NCBI RefSeq assembly: GCF_964036635.1
Contig: NZ_OZ038524.1
Coordinates: 1,097,501 to 1,161,500, forward strand
Direction of reading: 5' to 3'
Origin: Tenacibaculum dicentrarchi
GTDB lineage: Bacteria > Bacteroidota > Bacteroidia > Flavobacteriales > Flavobacteriaceae
Length of the DNA stretch: 64,000 bases
The notes under the pieces are model-generated. The model searched no databases and was not told the DNA's origin. It worked only from the letters and a program-made list of their open reading frames with translations. This document shows, piece after piece, positions 8,059 to 16,638 of the stretch (position 1 is its first letter; each line of letters starts with the position of its first letter). Made by a program: the position numbers and the translations under genes.

Positions 8059-8076
8059 TTACTTTCCGATACAGAA
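8059..8076 (-). other. Proposed attachment core (att) in the last codons of mnmE
   Basis: On the mnmE strand these bases read TTCTGTATCGGAAAGTAA, coding the invariant FCIGK-stop end of MnmE. From established knowledge of Salmonella genomic island 1, its 18-bp attachment repeat at the same trmE/mnmE position is TTCTGTATCGGTAAGTAA. The two differ at one synonymous base. Location next to the integrase supports use as att, but the partner copy at the far end of the element is outside the window. Confidence 0.6.
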
Positions 8077-9453
8077 ATTACCAAAAATATGTCCTAAAAT
8101 ATCTTTGTCAACATCATATTCACCAGTAATATTTCCTAAATGACGTAAACACTCACGAATATCAATCGAGAATAAATCCGTAGAAATTTCTAAATCAATT
8201 CCTTGTTGTACCGAGGTTATTGCTGTTAAAGCGTTGTTTAACGCTTCAAAATGACGAGAATTTGTCACAATTGTTTCGTTATTACTTAAAGCACCTGTAT
8301 TTACTAAAGATGTTAATTCAGCTTTTAATTCTATAATTCCTGTTTTTTGTTTTGCTGATAATAAAATTAAATTATCAATTTCAGATTTTAAAATAGCTGT
8401 GTCATGACAGGATAAAGTATCAATTTTATTAGCAATTACAAGCAGTCTTTTATTAGGGAAACGCTCTTTTATATTTTTAATTTCTTGCAAAAATTCATCG
8501 CTAGAAATGGCAAATTTATTTGCATCAATCAAAAATATAATTAATTGTGCATTTTCTGCTTTTTCGTAAGTTTTTTTAATTCCGATGTTTTCAACAATAT
8601 CTTGTGTTTCTCGGATTCCTGCCGTATCAATAAAACGAAAAGCAACGCCTTCGATAATTAATTCATCTTCAATGGCATCACGGGTAGTACCTGCTATATC
8701 AGATACAATTGCTTTTTCTTCATTTAAAAGCGTATTTAATAAAGTTGATTTTCCTACATTAGGTTCACCTATAATTGCTACTGGAATTCCATTTTTCATG
8801 GCATTTCCAAAGGCAAAAGAATCGATTAATCGTTTTAAAACAAATGTGATTTTAGCAACTAATTCTTTGAATTTAGTTCGGTCTGCAAATTCGACATCTT
8901 CGCCAGAAAAATCAAGTTCAAGCTCAATTAATGCCGCAAAATCTAATAATTGTAGGCGTAAATCTTTTAATTCGTTGGTAATTCCGCCACGCATTTGTTG
9001 TATCGCCATTTGATGACTCGCCGCAGAATTAGACGCAATTACATCGGCAACGGCTTCGGCTTGGCTTAAGTCCATTTTTCCGTTTAAAAAAGCACGCATG
9101 GTAAATTCACCATTATCAGCCATTCTACAACCATTTTTTAAAAATAATTGAATAATTTCTTGCTGAATAAAAACAGAACCATGACATGAAATTTCTACTA
9201 CATTTTCACCTGTATATGAACGAGGATTTTTAAAAATAGATACTAAAACTTCATCTAAAATAATATTATTATTGATAATATGCCCTAAATGTAGCGTGTG
9301 TGTGTTTTGAGTAAGTAGCGATTTTTTTTTATTTATCGACTTAAAAAAAGTGTTTACAATGTCAATAGCTTTTTCGCCCGAAAGCCTAATAACCGCAATA
9401 GCACCAACGCCTGAAGGAGTTGCCATGGCAATAATAGTATCATTTTGTATCAT
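8059..9453 (-). CDS. mnmE: tRNA uridine-5-carboxymethylaminomethyl modification GTPase MnmE
   Basis: A 464-residue GTPase (also TrmE/ThdF) that with MnmG modifies the wobble uridine of certain tRNAs. The N-terminal formyl-THF-binding domain (about 1-118), helical domain and inserted G domain are all present. The G domain has P-loop GEPNVGKS at 229-236, the DIAGTTRD switch, DTAG at 276-279 and a later NKID. The C-terminal FCIGK with its essential Cys461 is intact, so insertion of the neighbouring element did not truncate it. Length is normal. Confidence 0.97.
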   Translation of the reverse strand: MIQNDTIIAMATPSGVGAIAVIRLSGEKAIDIVNTFFKSINKKKSLLTQNTHTLHLGHIINNNIILDEVLVSIFKNPRSYTGENVVEISCHGSVFIQQEIIQLFLKNGCRMADNGEFTMRAFLNGKMDLSQAEAVADVIASNSAASHQMAIQQMRGGITNELKDLRLQLLDFAALIELELDFSGEDVEFADRTKFKELVAKITFVLKRLIDSFAFGNAMKNGIPVAIIGEPNVGKSTLLNTLLNEEKAIVSDIAGTTRDAIEDELIIEGVAFRFIDTAGIRETQDIVENIGIKKTYEKAENAQLIIFLIDANKFAISSDEFLQEIKNIKERFPNKRLLVIANKIDTLSCHDTAILKSEIDNLILLSAKQKTGIIELKAELTSLVNTGALSNNETIVTNSRHFEALNNALTAITSVQQGIDLEISTDLFSIDIRECLRHLGNITGEYDVDKDILGHIFGNFCIGK

Positions 9454-9483
9454 ATTTAAAATAGTGATTTTAATAAAAATAAA

Positions 9484-9921
9484 TTAAATTGCATCTTTAA
9501 TAATGTCTTCATATTCATAAAAAAAGAGTTCAAATTGTTCCATTGTTTTTACATAAAATTCATAGCAATCTCGCCACGTATTTTTATTATGAATACTAAA
9601 TTTTTTATCAAAAGGAACATAAATACGTCGAATAATTTTTCGATTATCTAGCTCGAAATTTTCATGATAAATAATTTCAGGTAAATATTCAGTTTCTAAA
9701 ATATTTTTTAAAGAAAGTAACTTATCATACAATAATTCATTGGCAATTTCATCAGGATGTTCAAAATCTAAACACACAGAAGCTGTTTTTCTATCTCCTT
9801 GAAATTTAAAGGCGAAACCTTTAATTTTTGTATTATACAATAGCCATTTTCTTGGAAAAGATTTTCCAAAACTTGTCCAAAATTCTTTACGCATTGCTGC
9901 AGATTCTTCTTTACTAAACAT
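9484..9921 (-). CDS. DUF4268 domain-containing protein
   Basis: A 145-residue soluble protein starting MFSKEESAAMRKEFWTSFGK, closely matching the DUF4268 family common in Bacteroidota, where the domain is free-standing or attached to nuclease-like proteins. It contains no signal peptide or membrane helix; conserved Trp and Arg/Lys residues dominate (FPRKWLLYNTKIKG). The biochemical role is unknown. It lies between mnmE and miaE on the same strand (5 bases after miaE), so it may be co-transcribed with these tRNA-modification genes. Confidence 0.8.
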   Translation of the reverse strand: MFSKEESAAMRKEFWTSFGKSFPRKWLLYNTKIKGFAFKFQGDRKTASVCLDFEHPDEIANELLYDKLLSLKNILETEYLPEIIYHENFELDNRKIIRRIYVPFDKKFSIHNKNTWRDCYEFYVKTMEQFELFFYEYEDIIKDAI

Positions 9922-9926
9922 ATTTT

Positions 9927-10508
9927 TTATCCGTGAATTTTGGCTTCAGAACCTCTATTTCTCATCATTTCAGCTTCAAAAGCAACTAAATCATTCCATT
10001 TTTTATTAACAATATCTTTATCTTGATATTTACGAGCAAAACCTAAAAATACAGTATAGTGGTTTGCTTCAGAAATCATTAAATCTTTATAGAATTTAGA
10101 TAATTCTTCATCTTCCATATTTTCAGAAAACACTTTAAAACGTTCACAACTTCTAGCTTCAATTAACGCCGCAATTAATAAACGTTGTACTAATGCGTTT
10201 GTACGGTCTTTTGTTTTTGTAAAGAATTTTTGTAAACGAATAGCGTAATCATTTTTTTGTTCTCTTCCTAAAACCATGCCTCGTTTTACCATAAAATCAT
10301 GAACCATTTTAAAATGTTCCATTTCTTCAATAGCAATTTCACTCATACTTTGTACAAGTTCTGTTTCTTCGGAATAATTAATAATTATAGAAACAGCATT
10401 AGAAGCTGCTTTTTGTTCTAAAAAAGCATGGTCTGTTAATATTTGTTGTAGGTTGTCTTTAGCAATATCTGCCCAAGAAGTTTCGGTTTCAAATTGTAAT
10501 CCTAACAT
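9927..10508 (-). CDS. miaE: tRNA-(ms2io6A)-hydroxylase, MiaE family
   Basis: A 193-residue ferritin-like diiron protein that hydroxylates the isopentenyl group of the hypermodified adenosine 37 in tRNA. Iron ligands are visible as two ExxH pairs, in IAIEEMEHFKM and ISEANHYTV, plus the glutamates of DHAFLEQKAA and EARSCERF. Start ATG at 10506-10508 is preceded by a good promoter (10531-10538). It heads a likely transcript with the DUF4268 gene and mnmE. Confidence 0.88.
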   Translation of the reverse strand: MLGLQFETETSWADIAKDNLQQILTDHAFLEQKAASNAVSIIINYSEETELVQSMSEIAIEEMEHFKMVHDFMVKRGMVLGREQKNDYAIRLQKFFTKTKDRTNALVQRLLIAALIEARSCERFKVFSENMEDEELSKFYKDLMISEANHYTVFLGFARKYQDKDIVNKKWNDLVAFEAEMMRNRGSEAKIHG

Positions 10509-10530
10509 ATTGTAAATTGAATATAGGTTG

Positions 10531-10538
10531 CAAAATTA
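10531..10538 (-). promoter_or_regulatory. Bacteroidota -7 box for miaE
   Basis: On the minus strand the sequence is TAATTTTG, a full match to TAnnTTTG, 22 bases upstream of the miaE start codon. A clear -33 element is not seen. Confidence 0.5.
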
Positions 10539-10641
10539 AGGATTATTACATGTAAGAGATAATTATATGTAGTGTTTATTTATTACAAATTATTTAATTT
10601 TTTATCATTTTAAATCTTTATAGATAAAAAGTAGAAAGAGG

Positions 10642-10672
10642 TTCGATTTTATTGATAAAACAATTAACTTTG
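10642..10672 (+). promoter_or_regulatory. Bacteroidota-type promoter for the alpha-2-macroglobulin gene
   Basis: TTCG (10642-10645, three of four bases of the TTTG -33 element), a 19-base spacer and a perfect TAACTTTG -7 box (10665-10672). The start codon follows at 10699. Confidence 0.6.
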
Positions 10673-10698
10673 GTCTACTTCAAAAAAAATGCTTAATT

Positions 10699-13600
10699 AT
10701 GAATAATTTTATGAAAATAATAGCAGTAACATTATTGCTATTGATGTTTAATTCCTGTAAAAAATCTGTAGAAGATAAAAGTACTGTTGATAATTATACG
10801 GAATATGTTTCAGTATTTCCTAAGGAAATAATTTCATCTGTTGCTGATTTTAGGTTTATACTAAAAAAAACACCTAAAGTAACCACAGTCAGTAATGATG
10901 TTATTACGGTAAATCCACAGGTGAAAGGTGAGGTTTTTTTAGATGGAAATAAAATTTCTTTTATTCCTTCAGAAAAATTAAAAAGTAACACAGAATATAC
11001 AGTAACACTTCATTTATCAAAATTATATGATGATATTTCTGATGATTTACAAAAATTTACGACAAAAGTAAAAACTAAAGAACTACTTTTTAATGTAACC
11101 TTATCAACACCTATTGTTTCTAGTAAAAATATATATGATGTAGAAGGTGTGGTAAATATTAGTGATGTAATTTCTTCGGATAAATTATCAGAATTAGTTA
11201 AAGCAACGTATAATAATTCTGATATTTCGATGAATTTTGAAACATCAGAAACACTTGTTTCTCAAGCTTTTTTTAAAATTAAAAATTTAAAAAGATTAGA
11301 AGAAGATAGAGATATAAAAGTTATTTGGGATGGAAGTAGTATTAATTCTAGTTCAAAAGGAGAACGTGTTTTAACAATAACAGGTAAAAATAATTTTAAA
11401 GTATTAAGTATTGAAGTTATTGATACTGATAAACAACATATTGAAGTTAGTTTTTCTGACCCTATTAAAAAATCACAAGATTTACAGGGATTAATAGCTT
11501 TTAAAAATGCTCAAAAAAGAAGATTTACATATAAAGTAACAAATAATATTGTAACTATTTATCCGAAGAGTTCGTTTAAAAATAAAGTAGAATTACAAGT
11601 TTTTAAAGGAATTAAAAATACAGAAGGATTTTCTTTAAAACATGGTTACAGTCAAACGTTACATTTTAAACAATTAAAGCCTTTAGTAAGTTTTATAAAA
11701 AGCGGAACTATAATTCCGAGTTCAACTAATTTAAAAATTAATTTTAAAGCTGTTAATTTAAAAGCTGTTGATGTTTCGGTATATAAAATATATAAAAATA
11801 ATGTTTTACAGTTTTTACAAAATAATAATTTAAGTAATCAGGGTAATTTACGTTATGTAGGTCGTCCTGAAGCTAAATATACAGTAAATCTTACGGACAA
11901 AGGTGTTGACTTAACAAAAGAAAATGCTTTTGCTATAGATTTATCTGAAGTTTTATCTATAGAAAATGGCGCAATGTATAGAGTTGAATTTTCATTCAAT
12001 AAAAAATATTCTAATTATACTTGTGATGAAACTACGAATACAAATACTATTGTTTATGGTAAAAAAGAAGTAGATACAAGAGAATATGATAATCCTAATT
12101 ATTATAATTATGATCGTTATAGATGGAGTGACAGAGAAAATCCGTGTACAGATTCGTATTTTTATAATAAAAATATTAGTACCAATGTTTTGGCGACTAA
12201 CTTAGGTGTTATTGTTAAAAAAGGAAATAACAAAACTACTTTTATTGCTGTTACTAATTTATTAACAACAAAACCTGTTACTGATGCTTCTGTAACCTTA
12301 TATAATTTACAACAACAAGCTGTTATAACGGCAACAACAAATACCGATGGTGTTGCTAATTTTAACGGAATTAGTAATGCTTTTTTTGCAAAAGTAACTA
12401 AAGATGAAAATACAACTTACATTAAGTTAAATGACGGAAATGCTTTGTCAATGAGTAAGTTTGATGTTTCAGGAACAAAACTTCAAAAAGGAATTAAAGG
12501 ATATATTTATGGTGAACGTGGTGTTTGGCGACCTGGTGATCAATTATTTTTGACTTTTGTTTTAAATGATAATGCAAACCCGATACCAGAAAAGCATCCT
12601 ATTAAATTTGAATTGATTAATCCACAAGGAAAAATTATCCAACGAAAAGTACTTTCTAAAAATAATAAAAATGTATATCGATATACTCCGAAAACTAGTC
12701 AAGATGCAATTACAGGAAATTGGAAATTAAGAGTAAGCGTTGGTGGTGCGGTTTTTAATAAAACACTTAAAATTGAAACTATAAAACCAAACCGTTTAAA
12801 AATTAAGTTAAAAACCACAGCCGATTTTATTAAAGCTGATACAGATATTAATGGAGATGTTGAAGTAAAATGGTTACATGGTGCAATTGCAAGAAATTTA
12901 AAGTTGGATATTAACGGTAAATTTAGACAGATAAAAACGGAGTTTCCGAAATTTAAAAATTATAATTTTGATGATATTACTCGAAATTTTAGAACAGAAG
13001 AATTTAAGGTATTAGACGGAACATTAAATAACGATGGTGAAACAAGTTTTTCAGTATCTCCAAGTTTAGAAAGTAAAGCTCCAGGAATGTTAAAGGCTAG
13101 TTTTATAACAAAAGTTTATGAAAATGGTGGAGATTTTAGTACAGATGTGTTTTCGAAAAAAGTATCACCTTATAAAACTTATGCTGGTTTATTAAACGCA
13201 TCAGAACAACAATCTAAAAATTATTTATTTACAGATGAAAAATATACATTTAATGTAGCATCAGTAAATGAAAATGGCGTAGGAGTTGCTAATAATTTAG
13301 AAGTAAAAGTATATAAAATCTCTTGGCGTTGGTGGTGGAGTACTTCTGATAATGGGCTTTCTAATTATGATGGAACACGTCATCATCAAGCATATAAAAC
13401 ATTACAAGTAAAAACAAATGCTAACGGAAAAGGTTATTTTGATTTAAATATAAGTGAAAATGATTGGGGACGTTATCTTATTAAAGTAACAGATAAGAGA
13501 AGTAAACATGTTACTTCAAATGTTGTTTATTTTGATTGGCCTTCTTGGTATGGAAAGAAAAGAGGAAATCAAGATAAAACAAATGCAACGATGCTAGTTT

Positions 13601-16188
13601 TTACTACAGATAAAGAATCTTATGAAGTAAATGAAACTGCTACAGTAAAATTTCCATCATCAGAAGGAGGAAGAGCTTTAATTACTATTGAAAATGGAAC
13701 AGAAGTTTTAGACCATTTTTGGGTAGAAACAACAGCTAAGCAAACAGCATTTAAATTTCCTGTATTAGCAAATTATACACCTAATGTATTTGTAAATATT
13801 TCGTTATTACAAAAACATAGTCAAACGGTTAACGATTTACCAATTCGTATGTATGGTTCAATTCCTATGTTAGTAAATAATCCTGAAACTAAATTAGCTC
13901 CAGTGATTGAATTAGCAGATGAAATAAGACCTGAATCAATAACTAAAATAAAGGTTAAAGAAGAAAAAGGAAAAGCAATGACTTATACAATTGCTTTGGT
14001 TGATGATGGATTATTAGATTTAACTCGATTTAAAACACCAAATCCGTGGAATACATTTTATGCACGCCAATCATTAGGAGTAAAAACTTGGGATGTTTTT
14101 GATGATGTAGTAGGTGCTTACGGAGGAAAAGTAAATCAGATTTTAAGTATTGGAGGAGATGAATCAGAAGCGGGAAGTAAAAATAAAAAAGCTAATAGAT
14201 TTAAACCAATGGTTACTTATTTAGGTCCTTTTAATTTAGAAAAAGGAGCTAGTAAAACACATACAATAAAAATACCTAAATATATAGGTTCGGTACGTGC
14301 TATGGTAGTTGCTGCCGATGTTGAAAATAACGCTTACGGAAGTGCTGAAAAAACAGCTTTAGTACGTAAACCTGTAATGATTTTAGCATCACTGCCTCGT
14401 AAAATAACGCCTCAAGAAACTGTAACATTACCTGTTAACGTATTTGCAATGTTACCTTCTATAAAAAAGGTTAAGGTTACAGTACAGCCAAATGAATCAT
14501 TTACTATTTTAGGTGATAAAACACAAGTGTTATCTTTTAATCAACCTGATGAAAAAATGGTTTATTTTACCTTGAAAGTAAATGATTTTAAAGGAATTGG
14601 AAAAGTACAAATAGATGCAGTTTCAGGAAGTGAAAAAGCATCCTACGAAGTAGAAATAGATGTTTTAAATCCGAATCCTATAAGTACAGAAGTAAAAGAT
14701 TTAGTATTAAAATCAAATGAAAAAAGTGCGCTTAATTTTACCACATTTGGTAGTGCTGGCACTAATACTGCAAGTGTAGAATTATCTACATTACCTCCAA
14801 TGAATTTTACCAAACGCATGGAATATTTAATTCAATATCCGCATGGTTGTGTAGAACAAACTACTTCAAGTGCTTTTCCTCAGTTATTTTTGGCTGAAAT
14901 ATTTGAATTATCCGAAGAAAAACAACAAGAAATTGAGAGAAATATAAAAGCTACTATTCAACGATTATCAGATTTTCAATTATCAAATGGAGGTTTGTCT
15001 TATTGGCAAGGAAATAGCACGGCAAATAGTTGGGGAACATCTTATGCAGGTCATTTTATGATAGAAGCATCTAAAAAAGGATATGCGTTACCTATCGGTT
15101 TTAAATCTAAATGGATTAGTTATCAAAAACAACAAGCACGTAATTGGCGAAATAATTCTTATTACGGAAACAATTCTTTATCACAAGCGTACCGATTATA
15201 CACATTGAGTTTGGCAAATAGTGCTGATATTGCCTCTATGAATCGTTTGCGTGAAACAAGTGGTACTTCTAATGAAGCAAAAATGAGATTAGCAAGTGCA
15301 TATGCATTAATTGGTAAAAAATCAATTGCAAAAGGTATTTTAAGTAAATTAAGCGTAAATGATTATAGTAAAAAACGTTATTCAAATTATGGTTCTGAAA
15401 CCCGCAATAAAGCCATGGCATTAGAAACTTATATTTTATTAAATGATGAAATAAAAGGAGTAAAATTAGCTAAACAAATTTCTGAAATTTTATCTGGTGA
15501 TAAATGGATGAGTACACAAACAACAGCATATAGTTTATTATCAATGAGTAAATATGCTTTGCAAAATGGCGAAAATTCAGGTATTAATGCAACTTATAGT
15601 TTAAATAAAAAATCAGAAAATGTTAATACTTCTAAAGCTTTATTTACTGATGATTTAAATGATGTTAACAAAGAAAATACAATTACTGTTTCTAATAATA
15701 GTAAAGGTGTTTTATATGTAAGAGTATTTAATAAAGGGGTTTTACCTGTAGGTAAAGAAAAAGTAATTCAGAAAAATATAGAAACAACTGTTTCTTATAA
15801 AACAAAAGAAGGTACTACGATATCTATAGATAATTTATCGCAAGGAACAAATTTTGTAGCTGAGGTTACTGTAAAAAATATGACAAATGATAAGGTTGAA
15901 AATGTAGCTTTAACACAATATATTCCGTCAGGATGGGAGATTGTAAATACTCGTTTTACTGAATTTGGAAATAATACAACATCTTCAGAAGTAGATTTTA
16001 CAGATATTCGTGATGCTAGTATTAGTAATTATTTTACGCTAAAAGAACATCAGAAAAAAACATTTACGGTGTTGTTAAATGCATCGTATTTAGGAACTTA
16101 TTATTTACCAGGTGTACAAGTAGAAGCAATGTATGATAATGATTATATAGCCAGAACAAAAGGAAACTGGATTAAAGTTATTAAGTAA
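10699..16188 (+). CDS. Alpha-2-macroglobulin family lipoprotein with thioester
   Basis: A very large (1829 residues) bacterial alpha-2-macroglobulin, thought to trap external proteases and protect the envelope. The signal peptide ends in lipobox FNSC with lipidated Cys20. The thioester motif GCVEQ is intact, with Cys1384 and Gln1387. The MG-like repeats cover the N-terminal 1200 residues (for example GYIYGERGVWRPGDQ, residues about 603-617), and the complement-like helical domain follows the thioester (LSYWQG, WGTSYAGHFMIEA). In many bacteria this gene is paired with a penicillin-binding protein 1C gene; none lies next to it here. A terminator follows at 16221. Confidence 0.9.
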   Translation: MNNFMKIIAVTLLLLMFNSCKKSVEDKSTVDNYTEYVSVFPKEIISSVADFRFILKKTPKVTTVSNDVITVNPQVKGEVFLDGNKISFIPSEKLKSNTEYTVTLHLSKLYDDISDDLQKFTTKVKTKELLFNVTLSTPIVSSKNIYDVEGVVNISDVISSDKLSELVKATYNNSDISMNFETSETLVSQAFFKIKNLKRLEEDRDIKVIWDGSSINSSSKGERVLTITGKNNFKVLSIEVIDTDKQHIEVSFSDPIKKSQDLQGLIAFKNAQKRRFTYKVTNNIVTIYPKSSFKNKVELQVFKGIKNTEGFSLKHGYSQTLHFKQLKPLVSFIKSGTIIPSSTNLKINFKAVNLKAVDVSVYKIYKNNVLQFLQNNNLSNQGNLRYVGRPEAKYTVNLTDKGVDLTKENAFAIDLSEVLSIENGAMYRVEFSFNKKYSNYTCDETTNTNTIVYGKKEVDTREYDNPNYYNYDRYRWSDRENPCTDSYFYNKNISTNVLATNLGVIVKKGNNKTTFIAVTNLLTTKPVTDASVTLYNLQQQAVITATTNTDGVANFNGISNAFFAKVTKDENTTYIKLNDGNALSMSKFDVSGTKLQKGIKGYIYGERGVWRPGDQLFLTFVLNDNANPIPEKHPIKFELINPQGKIIQRKVLSKNNKNVYRYTPKTSQDAITGNWKLRVSVGGAVFNKTLKIETIKPNRLKIKLKTTADFIKADTDINGDVEVKWLHGAIARNLKLDINGKFRQIKTEFPKFKNYNFDDITRNFRTEEFKVLDGTLNNDGETSFSVSPSLESKAPGMLKASFITKVYENGGDFSTDVFSKKVSPYKTYAGLLNASEQQSKNYLFTDEKYTFNVASVNENGVGVANNLEVKVYKISWRWWWSTSDNGLSNYDGTRHHQAYKTLQVKTNANGKGYFDLNISENDWGRYLIKVTDKRSKHVTSNVVYFDWPSWYGKKRGNQDKTNATMLVFTTDKESYEVNETATVKFPSSEGGRALITIENGTEVLDHFWVETTAKQTAFKFPVLANYTPNVFVNISLLQKHSQTVNDLPIRMYGSIPMLVNNPETKLAPVIELADEIRPESITKIKVKEEKGKAMTYTIALVDDGLLDLTRFKTPNPWNTFYARQSLGVKTWDVFDDVVGAYGGKVNQILSIGGDESEAGSKNKKANRFKPMVTYLGPFNLEKGASKTHTIKIPKYIGSVRAMVVAADVENNAYGSAEKTALVRKPVMILASLPRKITPQETVTLPVNVFAMLPSIKKVKVTVQPNESFTILGDKTQVLSFNQPDEKMVYFTLKVNDFKGIGKVQIDAVSGSEKASYEVEIDVLNPNPISTEVKDLVLKSNEKSALNFTTFGSAGTNTASVELSTLPPMNFTKRMEYLIQYPHGCVEQTTSSAFPQLFLAEIFELSEEKQQEIERNIKATIQRLSDFQLSNGGLSYWQGNSTANSWGTSYAGHFMIEASKKGYALPIGFKSKWISYQKQQARNWRNNSYYGNNSLSQAYRLYTLSLANSADIASMNRLRETSGTSNEAKMRLASAYALIGKKSIAKGILSKLSVNDYSKKRYSNYGSETRNKAMALETYILLNDEIKGVKLAKQISEILSGDKWMSTQTTAYSLLSMSKYALQNGENSGINATYSLNKKSENVNTSKALFTDDLNDVNKENTITVSNNSKGVLYVRVFNKGVLPVGKEKVIQKNIETTVSYKTKEGTTISIDNLSQGTNFVAEVTVKNMTNDKVENVALTQYIPSGWEIVNTRFTEFGNNTTSSEVDFTDIRDASISNYFTLKEHQKKTFTVLLNASYLGTYYLPGVQVEAMYDNDYIARTKGNWIKVIK

Positions 16189-16220
16189 AAAAAGCATTGT
16201 TTAATTCATATTATTTATTA

Positions 16221-16257
16221 AAAACAGCGTTATCACTATTGATAGCGCTGTTTTTTG
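16221..16257 (+). terminator. Intrinsic terminator of the alpha-2-macroglobulin gene
   Basis: Arms 16221-16234 and 16241-16254 form a 14-bp stem with one G-U pair and a 6-base loop, followed by a T-run. Confidence 0.8.
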
Positions 16258-16406
16258 TTTATTCTTATTTAGTATAGTTCGCTTTAAATCAATATGTAAG
16301 ATGGTTTCCTCTTTGTTATAAGGGGGTACAGCTCTTTTTTATCTTTATTAAATGAAATAAGTTAGTTAAAATTATGTTAAAATTTTAATAATTTTATATT
16401 AAAAAG

Positions 16407-16638
16407 CTTGTAATCAGGAATATTTACATACATTTGAACCAGAAATTGCTTTCTAAAACAGTGAAAAAATAAAAAATTGCTAAAAAATTTATTTTTCAAT
16501 TTGTTACAATATTATTGCCATTTATCTAAGGGAAGGTTTTTAAAAAAATCTTCAAAACTTGGGGGTTATTCTGTTGTTTTTCACTTAAAAAAATGTGTAT
16601 AAATAATTACAAATAAATAATAAAAAGAAAAAGAAAGA
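16407..16638 (+). promoter_or_regulatory. Promoter and long 5' untranslated leader of the coiled-coil lipoprotein gene
   Basis: CTTG (16407-16410), an 18-base spacer and a perfect TACATTTG (16429-16436) form a good Bacteroidota promoter. It leaves about 195 untranslated bases before the next start codon. The leader holds a hairpin at 16532-16553 (GAAGGTTTTT with AAAAATCTTC, one G-U pair) followed by a GGGGGTTATTC segment. I do not recognise it as a known riboswitch. The rest of the 16258-16406 stretch shows nothing. Confidence 0.45.

Larger units (their letters stand above)
1..8076. mobile_element. Integrative and mobilizable element, right part, abutting the mnmE 3' end
   Basis: Ten consecutive minus-strand genes form a typical mobilizable island: tyrosine recombinase nearest the chromosomal junction, excisionase-like HTH, two replication-type genes, MobC, relaxase, ParA. 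No type IV secretion genes are visible, so it is either mobilizable by a helper element or a larger conjugative element cut by the window edge. The right boundary is inferred to be the last 18 bases of mnmE (8059-8076). The left boundary and its direct repeat are not in view. Confidence 0.75.

Noticed and set aside
8585..9013. A 142-codon plus-strand frame inside mnmE
   Set aside because: Antisense to the conserved G domain; Ser/Ile-rich shadow sequence with no recognisable domain.
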